The notes below the pieces were generated by a model that searched no databases, was not told the DNA's origin, and saw only the letters and a list, made by a program, of their open reading frames with translations. Positions 6,523-14,127 of a stretch of DNA of 46,040 bases are shown here, piece by piece (positions within the stretch are counted from its first letter, which is position 1; each line of letters begins with the position of its first letter). The stretch spans positions 1 through 46,040 of the IMG/VR virus record IMGVR_UViG_3300027976_000064; one strand, given 5' to 3'. The DNA is from a virus. The translations under genes and the position numbers were made by a program.

Positions 6523-6876
6523 TTAATCTTCCGTTATCGATATAGGATTCCATGTTGGATCATCCATTTTTTCTCGCATATCTCTCACATAAGAATCCCA
6601 GTCACGTTCATCCTCGGATTTTTTTTGATATGTGACTTTGCCCTTAAAAGGATTGGATTTAAATTTAACTATAAAACTTTTACCACCGCTCTTTGGTGTC
6701 CATCTAAGATTACCATTCTTGCAGTCGCAGAAATCATCATTGTTTACAGCTATGACCCCCTTAGGGTCAAAGCGTCCACTACACCCGTTACACTGAGCGT
6801 AGCGCCCCTTGTCACCACATCGGCTGCAAGATCCACAGTAAGACCAGCACCATCTTTCTGATGGGTTCTTAATCAT
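6523..6876 (-). CDS. Cysteine-rich zinc-binding-like protein, 117 aa
   Basis: Residues 10-52 contain nine cysteines, arranged as CWSYCGSCSRCG, CNGC and CDC pairs, a zinc-ribbon or rubredoxin-like pattern with capacity for two metal ions. The C-terminal half is charged (KKSEDERDWDSYVRDMREK). The start overlaps the end of the DNA polymerase gene by eight bases, so the two are translated together. A DNA- or RNA-binding accessory to replication is inferred. The precise family is unknown. Confidence 0.6.
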   Translation of the reverse strand: MIKNPSERWCWSYCGSCSRCGDKGRYAQCNGCSGRFDPKGVIAVNNDDFCDCKNGNLRWTPKSGGKSFIVKFKSNPFKGKVTYQKKSEDERDWDSYVRDMREKMDDPTWNPISITED

Positions 6877-9800
6877 TATTAATCTCCAATTCTAATATCT
6901 TTTCAATTAAAGGTAAAGCTTTGCTAGATGATAGTATATCAAATTTATATACAAATTTATGGTTCTTATCAACCATTTCCAAAAACATCGGGCTATTACC
7001 CTTATGTATCGAAATTATCTCATATATTTTTTCAAATGTAATTTGAGAAATATTATTTTTGATATTTAATATAATTGGTTTCCCACCCGAAAATATTTTG
7101 GGATCAATTCTTTCAGAAGAATTATAGAATAATTTAGTAATAGAGTTTTCTTCATCATTTTCTCTGTTTAAAAATCCATTGATAACAAATATATCTCCAG
7201 AATTAAAGTATGAATCTTCAATGTCTTTTGCATTCTTGGGGAAGACAATAACCTCAATACTAGAACTTATATCTTCTATCTCAATTCGATACATTTTTTG
7301 ACCTTTTTTAGTTATCATTTTTTTATTAGACGTAATGATTCCGCCAATCTTTACACTTGATCCAGTTGGGATCTCAGATAGATCTAATATTTCATGTGTT
7401 ATTTGATTCTTTAATATATCCCAAATGCCTAAAATTGGGTGGCTAGTAACATAAACTCCTAGTTTCTCCTTTTCCTTTTCCAACACTTCCAATTCTATTC
7501 TCCTACTCAAATCCATTGTCTGTTCTTCGACAAGCTCATCAAGTGCACCTGCAAGAGCTAGATTCTCGAGCGTAGATTTTTTTAAAGTAGATGGATCACA
7601 TCTTCTATAAAAATCATGTAGAGAATTATATGGGTTTGAAATATCTCTAGAATTTACAATAATATCTGCTATAGATACACCAATCCCATCTATGGCAGAC
7701 AGCCCAAAAATAATTGAATCTTCCCCCACTACCTCAAAATCGGTACCAGAATAATTAATTGATGGCGGCAGTACGTTTATTCCAAGCTTCCTACAGTCAG
7801 ATAAATAAAGTGATTGTTTGTCTTTATTCCCAACGACAGAGCTCATTAAAGCGGCCATATATTCTAGCGTATAATTTGCCTTAAGATAAGCCGTAGTATA
7901 GGAGATCATAGCATAGCTTGCTGCGTGGGCTCTATTAAAACCATACCCAGCAAAATATTCAATATCTGAAAATATTTTGTTAGCTAATTGTTCGCCAATT
8001 CCAGATGTCTTGATACAGCCTTGGACAAAGATAGATCTCATCAAAGCTATCTTTTCCATTTGTTTTTTCCCAATTACTTTTCTCAAGTCATCAGCTTCCG
8101 CAGAAGAAAAACCAGCTAACTCCCTAGATACCGCCAGTACATCTTCCTGATACAGCATAATACCCAGGGATGCTTCTAGGACACTCTTAAGTTTTGGGTG
8201 TTCGTAGCGCACTATGCTTCGTCCGTGCTTCCTATCTATATATTCTCTATCCATGCCAGAACCCATCGGACCAGGTCTATGGAGGGAGATTAGTGCCATA
8301 ATTTCTTCTATACTTTTTGGTTGTAATCCCACCATCATCTGTCTCATGGAGCTAGACTCCAATTGGAATACACCAACTGAATTTCCCTTACATAATTCAT
8401 CAAATGTTTTTTGGTCTTCTAATGAGATTAATTCTATATCAATATCTTCTTTCCTAGTTTTCTTTATTAGCTTTAAACATGAATCAATTACCCCTAAGTT
8501 TCTTAAGCCTAAGAAATCTATCTTTAGTAGCCCACATTGTTCCACCCTACCCATGTCCCACTGTGTCACCAAAGGCGCATCTAATCCCTTCTTCATCACT
8601 GGAAGATAATCAGTTAATGGCCCCTTAGATATAACCACGCCGGCAGCGTGTATCCCAGTTTGTCGGACTAATCCCTCAAGACCAATAGCTGTATCAACAA
8701 TTAATTTAGAATCTGAGTTTAGATTATACTCAGCTTTAAACTCTGTTACATCCATGCATTCTTTTAGATTTCTTGATAGGCCTAGCACTGGCGGCGGAAC
8801 GAGTCTCGCTATCCTATCGCCAGATGCAAATTCGTATCCTAATGCTCTAGCGGAGTCGCGCAAAGATTGACGCGCACCAGTTCTATTAAAAGTGCAAATA
8901 TGAGCAACTTTATCATCTCCGTATTTACTTCTTGCATATTCTATCACCTGGTCTCGATACCTATCATCAAAGTCTAGATCAATATCTGGCATTGATTTTC
9001 TACCTTCAACTAAAAATCTTTCGAACATTAACCCGAATCTAATCGGATCTAGATTTGTGATGTCAAAAGCATAGGATAAGACGCTCCCTGCGGCAGAGCC
9101 TCTTCCCCAGCCAACTCTAATACCATTATCTTTAGCCCATCTAACTAAGTCCGATACAACTAGAAAGTATTCAGAGAAACCCATCTCTTCAACTACTCTT
9201 ATTTCATGGTTTGCTCTATCGATAATATGCTGTGGGAGTGGCGACCCATATCTAGAGACTAACCCCTCCCAGGCCAATCTTTCAAAATATTCTGTCGATG
9301 TTTCTTTTGTTGGTATAGGGAAATGCGGGAAATGTATTTCTCCAAAACTTAAGTTAACATCTATCATGTCATTAATATGCATCGTGTTTTTAAGCCAATC
9401 ATCGGAGAAGATGGAAGCCATTTCATCATATGATTGAAGGTAAAATTTATCGCCAGTAAAAGAAAACCTATTTGGAGTGTTAATATTTGCATTAGTTGCA
9501 ACGCAGTTATGGGTAACTATATCATCAGCTATATATGTATTTACATTATCTACCTCTATAGAATATACAGTACCCTTAAATGGTACTTTGGTTACCTTAA
9601 TCTGTTGCCAACTTGAAGATCCATGATTCGTTGTAAAGGTACCATTTTTATTATTTATTTTAGAAAACTGACAAACAAGCATACCGTCAAGAAGATTCAA
9701 GGCTCTAATTTCAATAAAAGTTCTTTGTGAAATTTTCGTTTCCCTAGTCCATAATGGGTACTTAATGTCTTTTGAATGATGCTCCAAGCATGCAACTGCA

Positions 9801-11092
9801 TTAACTGTATTATCTTCAATAAATTCCCAATTGCTAATAATAAAATTAGGTCTATCTAACGCTTCATAAAATGTCCAAGTTGGAATTTGAAAAATAAGAC
9901 TACATATTTCTTCGTGCGCCCTAGCTGCTTTTTCTGTGTCAAAACATGCAAGTATCCAAGAAGCATCTGCGTTATTTTCTTTAGATCTTTGTCTAATACC
10001 GAGTAAATTATTTTTTGTTCTTATAAATTTCGTACATCCAATTCTGTATCTATTACCCTTCTTCATCAAATATACAGCATGTTTGCCTTTAAAATAATCA
10101 GAAGTTATCCTAGCAATACAAATATGATCTTTTGTATACGATGACTTGACTCCATCAGGCAGTTCTATCTGGATTAAATCATCACGGTAAAATCTTTGAC
10201 CTACTGCTGTAACAATATCTCCAGATCTTTTTACTACTCCTCTTCTTGTTCCACTATTCCAAGAAACAACCTTATCTCCAACTTTAATATTTTCAATTGG
10301 ACATGAATGAATTTCAGTAATAACACTAGTCCCTCTAGGTAAACCCTTTTTTGAAGGAGTGTTTGCAACTAAAACTAAAGTTCCAGGAGGTTGACACAGC
10401 ATTATGTCGTGAGATTTAGCGTCATGCTGATGCACATAGTGGCAGTCGCCCGTTGGGATTAATTTTGCGCCAATGGTAGTGGCAATCTTTATTAAATCAG
10501 GTATAATTTTTTTCTGTTCCTCAAGATCATGATTCATTATTTCTATAAAATAGTTTTCCCTACCAACTATAGACTGCATCTCCGCCGCATGCCTTAATGC
10601 CGTAGCGTAGTCGTTTCTAAGCAGTGCTTGTGAGACTTCTCCGTTAAGACACCCAGACAAGACTATAATGCCCTCAGAGTGCTCTGAGATCAACTGATGG
10701 TCCACCCTAGGCTTTACATAATATCCCTCAATAAAAGCTCTAGAGGATAATTTTATTATATTATGATAACCTATATTATTTTTAGCTAATATTGTTATAT
10801 GATAAGGTCCTCTTTGTTCCCATTCATTTTTTGATGGGCCAGATCTTTCTTCCTCATCTCTATCAAATCTTGATTTTCTAGACTGGTACATTTCAGAACC
10901 AAGAATTGGTTTTACCCCAACAGCCATACCTGCGTCATAAAAATCTAACCACGAATGGATATTGCCATGGTCTGTTGTTGCCAGGCCAACCATACCAAGC
11001 GCCTTTGCTCTAGCAAGATATTCCTCTACCTTGCCATGCCCATCAAGCATGGAAAAAACGGTGTGGTTGTGTAAGTTAGTCCAATTTTTCAT
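6869..11092 (-). CDS. dnaE: DNA polymerase III alpha subunit-like replicase with intein
   Basis: 1407 residues, about 1110 after removal of a 297-residue intein. The N-terminal PHP domain has NLHNHTVFSMLDG, TTDHGN and GDCHYVHQHD. The polymerase core has GWGRGSAAGS (about 662-671) and PDIDLDFDDRYRD (from 702), supplying the catalytic Asp residues of C-family polymerases. Later come the HHH-like and OB-fold regions (SSVKIGGIITS, IEVIVFPKNAKD). It is the main phage replicase. The gene lies between the zinc-ribbon protein and the primase. About 20 CGG triplets occur on its coding strand and none is in frame, important control evidence for the CGG hypothesis. Confidence 0.93.
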   Translation of the reverse strand: MKNWTNLHNHTVFSMLDGHGKVEEYLARAKALGMVGLATTDHGNIHSWLDFYDAGMAVGVKPILGSEMYQSRKSRFDRDEEERSGPSKNEWEQRGPYHITILAKNNIGYHNIIKLSSRAFIEGYYVKPRVDHQLISEHSEGIIVLSGCLNGEVSQALLRNDYATALRHAAEMQSIVGRENYFIEIMNHDLEEQKKIIPDLIKIATTIGAKLIPTGDCHYVHQHDAKSHDIMLCQPPGTLVLVANTPSKKGLPRGTSVITEIHSCPIENIKVGDKVVSWNSGTRRGVVKRSGDIVTAVGQRFYRDDLIQIELPDGVKSSYTKDHICIARITSDYFKGKHAVYLMKKGNRYRIGCTKFIRTKNNLLGIRQRSKENNADASWILACFDTEKAARAHEEICSLIFQIPTWTFYEALDRPNFIISNWEFIEDNTVNAVACLEHHSKDIKYPLWTRETKISQRTFIEIRALNLLDGMLVCQFSKINNKNGTFTTNHGSSSWQQIKVTKVPFKGTVYSIEVDNVNTYIADDIVTHNCVATNANINTPNRFSFTGDKFYLQSYDEMASIFSDDWLKNTMHINDMIDVNLSFGEIHFPHFPIPTKETSTEYFERLAWEGLVSRYGSPLPQHIIDRANHEIRVVEEMGFSEYFLVVSDLVRWAKDNGIRVGWGRGSAAGSVLSYAFDITNLDPIRFGLMFERFLVEGRKSMPDIDLDFDDRYRDQVIEYARSKYGDDKVAHICTFNRTGARQSLRDSARALGYEFASGDRIARLVPPPVLGLSRNLKECMDVTEFKAEYNLNSDSKLIVDTAIGLEGLVRQTGIHAAGVVISKGPLTDYLPVMKKGLDAPLVTQWDMGRVEQCGLLKIDFLGLRNLGVIDSCLKLIKKTRKEDIDIELISLEDQKTFDELCKGNSVGVFQLESSSMRQMMVGLQPKSIEEIMALISLHRPGPMGSGMDREYIDRKHGRSIVRYEHPKLKSVLEASLGIMLYQEDVLAVSRELAGFSSAEADDLRKVIGKKQMEKIALMRSIFVQGCIKTSGIGEQLANKIFSDIEYFAGYGFNRAHAASYAMISYTTAYLKANYTLEYMAALMSSVVGNKDKQSLYLSDCRKLGINVLPPSINYSGTDFEVVGEDSIIFGLSAIDGIGVSIADIIVNSRDISNPYNSLHDFYRRCDPSTLKKSTLENLALAGALDELVEEQTMDLSRRIELEVLEKEKEKLGVYVTSHPILGIWDILKNQITHEILDLSEIPTGSSVKIGGIITSNKKMITKKGQKMYRIEIEDISSSIEVIVFPKNAKDIEDSYFNSGDIFVINGFLNRENDEENSITKLFYNSSERIDPKIFSGGKPIILNIKNNISQITFEKIYEIISIHKGNSPMFLEMVDKNHKFVYKFDILSSSKALPLIEKILELEINND
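9506..10396 (-). mobile_element. Intein in DnaE (PHP domain, LC|VATN site)
   Basis: Residues 233-529 interrupt the conserved extein HDIML / CVATNANINTPNRF. The intein starts with Cys (CQPPGTLVLVANTP) and ends VTHN followed by Cys+1, as required for splicing. Block A-like (CQPPGTLV), block B-like (SSYTKDHICIARI) and block F/G (NVNTYIADDIVTHN) can be seen. The insert between them has TEKAARAHEEICSLIFQIP, a known type of small intein insertion, and no clear LAGLIDADG motif. It probably self-splices but may have lost homing activity. Confidence 0.9.
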
Positions 11093-11106
11093 AAATTATA
11101 TATTAA

Positions 11107-11316
11107 TTATATCCCTCTGGTATTATCGGAATTATTCAAGGAACTATTCCTAGTTTCTCTATACACTATTATTACTATGCCACCACAATATTTGCATGGT
11201 ACTGGCGAACCTGCTTGGGCAAATGGACTGTTCTCCATATATTTCATCGGTTGATCCGATTTACACTCGGAGCATACACCTATAACATCATCTGGATTTT
11301 GAATTCTATCTGGCAT
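11107..11316 (-). CDS. Small zinc-ribbon protein, 69 aa
   Basis: Two CxxC knuckles (CSEC at residues 15-18 and CKYC at 41-44) separated by 22 residues form a four-Cys zinc ribbon. The C-terminus is polar and Asn/Ser-rich. It overlaps the end of the primase gene by 11 bases. A nucleic-acid-binding accessory to primase or polymerase is plausible from the fold and location. Confidence 0.65.
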   Translation of the reverse strand: MPDRIQNPDDVIGVCSECKSDQPMKYMENSPFAQAGSPVPCKYCGGIVIIVYRETRNSSLNNSDNTRGI

Positions 11317-12508
11317 TTGGTTTTACTCCTTTCTGTTTATATGCGAATCTTATTGGCGATGGGGATAACTCTTCTGTACTTTCTATATATCTATTACCAA
11401 CTGTAATCCATTTTTTCTTTTTCTCCAAGTGACAGTCGCCGCATCCTGCGCCTACTGAGTTAGCTCTTTCGCAGGTATAGGGTCTCCCACCTATACCGAG
11501 CTGACGTCGTTTAATCCAATCATTTATGTGGCTGGTAGATCTTTCATAATTAAAATCACTGCAAAGCGCTAGTATACTATATAGAAATTTTATAGCATCT
11601 TCGCTATAGGTCAGTATTGAGCATAGAAATAATCTAGATTCATGCTCTAGCATTTTTGTTGTCTTCGCCTGCTCATACAGTCTGCCAATCGCACTGCAGT
11701 TCTTTAATAAAATCTCTGGCGTAAATTCTTTTTCAGTTAAATTTATTTGCTTGAAGGCGGATGAACCATGCTTATCAAAATAGCTAAGGAAATCAGAAGA
11801 CTTTGTTTTATCAGTTTCCATATCATAAGTAAACTGTCTAAACCATTCATTAGCTTTTAGACTAAACTCTTGTTCTGGCACTTCGTTATCACTTTGAACT
11901 TTACAGAAATTTTTTATGGATTCTAAGCCCTCGGAAAAGATCTCTTCAGGTATTAGGTTTTTAAATAAACCAGTCTCCTGATGCTTACTCCCTGGTAATC
12001 TCCACATTCTTCTAGGATCGTAAACACTAAAGTCAATAGATGTTATATCAAGATCTTCTTTTATCTTTGTCGCGATATATCTGAATATATTTGGTAGAGC
12101 GTTGGAAGGATTAATCCCAAGAGCAATGGCTTCACATTCAATATGGAAACCCTTTTTACCGGTGAAGTATATTAGTAAAGAAGTTGTAGGTATATATTGG
12201 ATTAAATAATCATGGAGCTTCGTGCATTCGAGATAGGATATTTCGGGGTCCTGGTTGTCAAGATCGAAGTAAAGTGAACCTAATCTGATTGCCTTAGTTA
12301 AATCTCTATCATTGAAATGCCATATCGAAGTATATATACCTAAGTTATTATGAAGAGCCCTATATTTATCTATATCAAAAATCGATATAAATTTAGGATC
12401 ATCCCCATCCTTATCCCTAATTATTCTAGACAAGGATGGCACATACCTTGCCGTTTCTACAAGGTTCCAAGAGTATGTATATTTATCTTTATCTTGTGGT
12501 ATTTTCAT
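11306..12508 (-). CDS. Archaeo-eukaryotic-type primase (AEP/PrimPol-like)
   Basis: 400 residues. The catalytic DxD is D82/D84 in SLYFDLDNQD. The TGKKGFHIECEA segment (about 116-127) carries the conserved His of the nucleotide-binding motif. DFSVYDPRRMWRLPGSKH (159-176) supplies the third acidic residue and basic triphosphate contacts. A C-terminal CERANSVGAGCGDCH cluster is a likely zinc or Fe-S element as in PriCT/PriL-type domains. The gene is coupled to its upstream neighbour by an ATGA overlap. It primes DNA synthesis together with the DnaB-like helicase encoded 2 kb upstream. Confidence 0.82.
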   Translation of the reverse strand: MKIPQDKDKYTYSWNLVETARYVPSLSRIIRDKDGDDPKFISIFDIDKYRALHNNLGIYTSIWHFNDRDLTKAIRLGSLYFDLDNQDPEISYLECTKLHDYLIQYIPTTSLLIYFTGKKGFHIECEAIALGINPSNALPNIFRYIATKIKEDLDITSIDFSVYDPRRMWRLPGSKHQETGLFKNLIPEEIFSEGLESIKNFCKVQSDNEVPEQEFSLKANEWFRQFTYDMETDKTKSSDFLSYFDKHGSSAFKQINLTEKEFTPEILLKNCSAIGRLYEQAKTTKMLEHESRLFLCSILTYSEDAIKFLYSILALCSDFNYERSTSHINDWIKRRQLGIGGRPYTCERANSVGAGCGDCHLEKKKKWITVGNRYIESTEELSPSPIRFAYKQKGVKPNAR

Positions 12509-12672
12509 AATATTTTTTTCTTATTTTCTAAATTTTTTACATTACCAATAATCTGCTTAGTAGATCTATCAATAAATTTATTGTTATTTCTATAGTATAT
12601 AGACTCTTGTATTATTTTTTCTATATTTTTTATAAGAAAGTATCTTCTTTTAATTCTTTGTTCCAGTTCCAC
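12505..12672 (-). CDS. 55-aa basic protein, GTG start
   Basis: A frame from GTG 12672 to TGA encodes 55 residues rich in Lys, Arg, Ile and Asn (VELEQRIKRRYFLIKNIEK...). GGAGAAAAA precedes the GTG, a good Shine-Dalgarno. The TGA overlaps the primase ATG (ATGA), and its start lies inside the end of the HD-domain gene. These couplings support a real gene bridging what would otherwise be a 140-base gap. Function unknown; the basic helix suggests nucleic-acid or primase contact. Confidence 0.6.
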   Translation of the reverse strand: MELEQRIKRRYFLIKNIEKIIQESIYYRNNNKFIDRSTKQIIGNVKNLENKKKIL

Positions 12673-13363
12673 TTTTTCTCCATTTTGGATTTATTAATTC
12701 ACTATCATCTATAAATGAATGTAGTTTTGAAGCTACGTTGTCAGATAAGTGAACGATATAATCGAGGTAGGTTATCGGATAAGTTTCTGGGATAGGAGAC
12801 CACGGTCCAAGATGACAACGAATTAGTCTCAAAATAGATTGGACTACTTCCTCCGCTAGAAATAACGTAGATGACTCTGATTCGCTTGCAAACTTCTTAT
12901 CTTTTTCTTGACAATGCTCGACAAATTTACCCACAGTATATGGGTGCATGGGATCATACTTGTATTCATTAGACTTAGGATCTGCTACGCCCTTGCAAAG
13001 ATCATGGAGAAGACATGCAGCTATGACAATATCCTTCTCTTCCTGGGTTAAAGAATAGGATTCGCTCATACAGATGGCTATTCTAACTACTCTTTTTGTA
13101 TGGAGCACATTGCCACCAACCTCGTGTTCATCACCAGGATGATATTTCCCAGAAAAACTAGAAGGAATTTTCCAAAATGAATCACCCCTTACTAAAATAG
13201 ATCTAACAAAAGACTTTATTGGCTCATCAATAATAAGATTAATTTCATCAAGTAATGGTAAAAGAATTTCATTTTCCTTACCCATTGATGGGGCATCTTT
13301 TTCCTGTATTAGGATATCATCTAGCATACTTTTTTTCATTTTATAATACTTTCCTTTTTCCAC
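12650..13363 (-). CDS. HD-domain phosphohydrolase
   Basis: 237 residues. Metal ligands of the HD superfamily can be placed: H88 in GNVLHTKRVV, H120-D121 in CLLHDLCKG, H140 in DPMHPYTVG, a later His in IRCHLGPW, and Asp in VHLSDNVASK. Such proteins hydrolyse nucleotides or cyclic nucleotides; in phages they are often dNTP or 5'-nucleotide phosphohydrolases. The location between nuclease and primase genes suggests nucleotide pool control during replication. It overlaps the preceding gene by 28 bases. Substrate cannot be deduced. Confidence 0.75.
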   Translation of the reverse strand: MEKGKYYKMKKSMLDDILIQEKDAPSMGKENEILLPLLDEINLIIDEPIKSFVRSILVRGDSFWKIPSSFSGKYHPGDEHEVGGNVLHTKRVVRIAICMSESYSLTQEEKDIVIAACLLHDLCKGVADPKSNEYKYDPMHPYTVGKFVEHCQEKDKKFASESESSTLFLAEEVVQSILRLIRCHLGPWSPIPETYPITYLDYIVHLSDNVASKLHSFIDDSELINPKWRKSGTGTKN

Positions 13364-14127
13364 TCATTCCAATTAGAACAAGGCTCATCAAATGGACATT
13401 TTTTACAGTAGGGTATTAATCCTCTTTTGGGGACTAAAATTTCCGTATTAGAGATCTTATCACACCAGTAATTAAAGTAATTTATATCCTCATCTCTTAT
13501 TTGAAACTCAGTAAAGTTTACATTTTGACTCAATGGATCTATAAAACCAAACTTCGCCCTATCCATTCTTTCCGGATGCCTATTTCTATAAGCCTCGTAT
13601 AGAGTACAAAAATCAGTTCGGTATAAATCCCTACTACTAAACTTGTAACTGAATAAGAACTTGGTTATATAATACTGCTTATCTTTATATAGGATAATAT
13701 CAAAAGTATCTTCAATATTTAATTTACTTTTTGGCAAATTATACTGCTCACTTATAGCAATAGGTATAAAGGGGGAATCTGCGTATGTCTCATGCAATAA
13801 TAAAAGAATGCCCGCTGCCTTTGAAGTAAGGCTGGCTAAATTTCCATAGGCGGTTTCATGCTGTTCCGTAACTATATCATAAGCATTAATATCTTTAGGA
13901 AACCACAATTTTTCCCATCTATTTAACAATGAGGTATATGATGGGACTACCCCACCTTGTTTCTTGAAAAAGAAAAAATATATTATACTTTTTATAGTCG
14001 ATTCGAATTTTTCCGTATGTATATCTCTAGCATAAACTCGTTCAGGGATATTTTGCCTATGTCTATAATCGTATAGTCTTTCGCACATTTGGAAATCTTT
14101 AACAGCCTCTACTGTTAGCTTTATCAT
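13336..14127 (-). CDS. Second Cas4/AddB-like protein with C-terminal Fe-S cysteines
   Basis: 263 residues. The N-terminus (VKDFQMCERLYDYRH) resembles the start of Cas4/AddB nucleases, where a Cys pairs with a C-terminal cluster; here that cluster is CKKCPFDEPC near residue 240. The nuclease core is weak: DTFDIILYKDKQYYITKFL could correspond to the D and xxK strands, but the lysine-bearing motif is imperfect. It may be a structural, partly inactive partner of the Cas4-like nuclease at 5.3-6.1 kb. It overlaps the helicase stop by one base. Confidence 0.65.
   Translation of the reverse strand: MIKLTVEAVKDFQMCERLYDYRHRQNIPERVYARDIHTEKFESTIKSIIYFFFFKKQGGVVPSYTSLLNRWEKLWFPKDINAYDIVTEQHETAYGNLASLTSKAAGILLLLHETYADSPFIPIAISEQYNLPKSKLNIEDTFDIILYKDKQYYITKFLFSYKFSSRDLYRTDFCTLYEAYRNRHPERMDRAKFGFIDPLSQNVNFTEFQIRDEDINYFNYWCDKISNTEILVPKRGLIPYCKKCPFDEPCSNWNEWKKESIIK

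Noticed and set aside
9434-9616. Plus-strand ORFs inside dnaE, the tail genes and others
   Set aside because: They are antisense shadows of well-supported minus-strand genes, lack ribosome sites and show no recognisable protein features.
9506-10396. LAGLIDADG endonuclease in the DnaE intein
   Set aside because: No paired acidic LAGLIDADG motif could be found; the insert resembles a small accessory domain instead.
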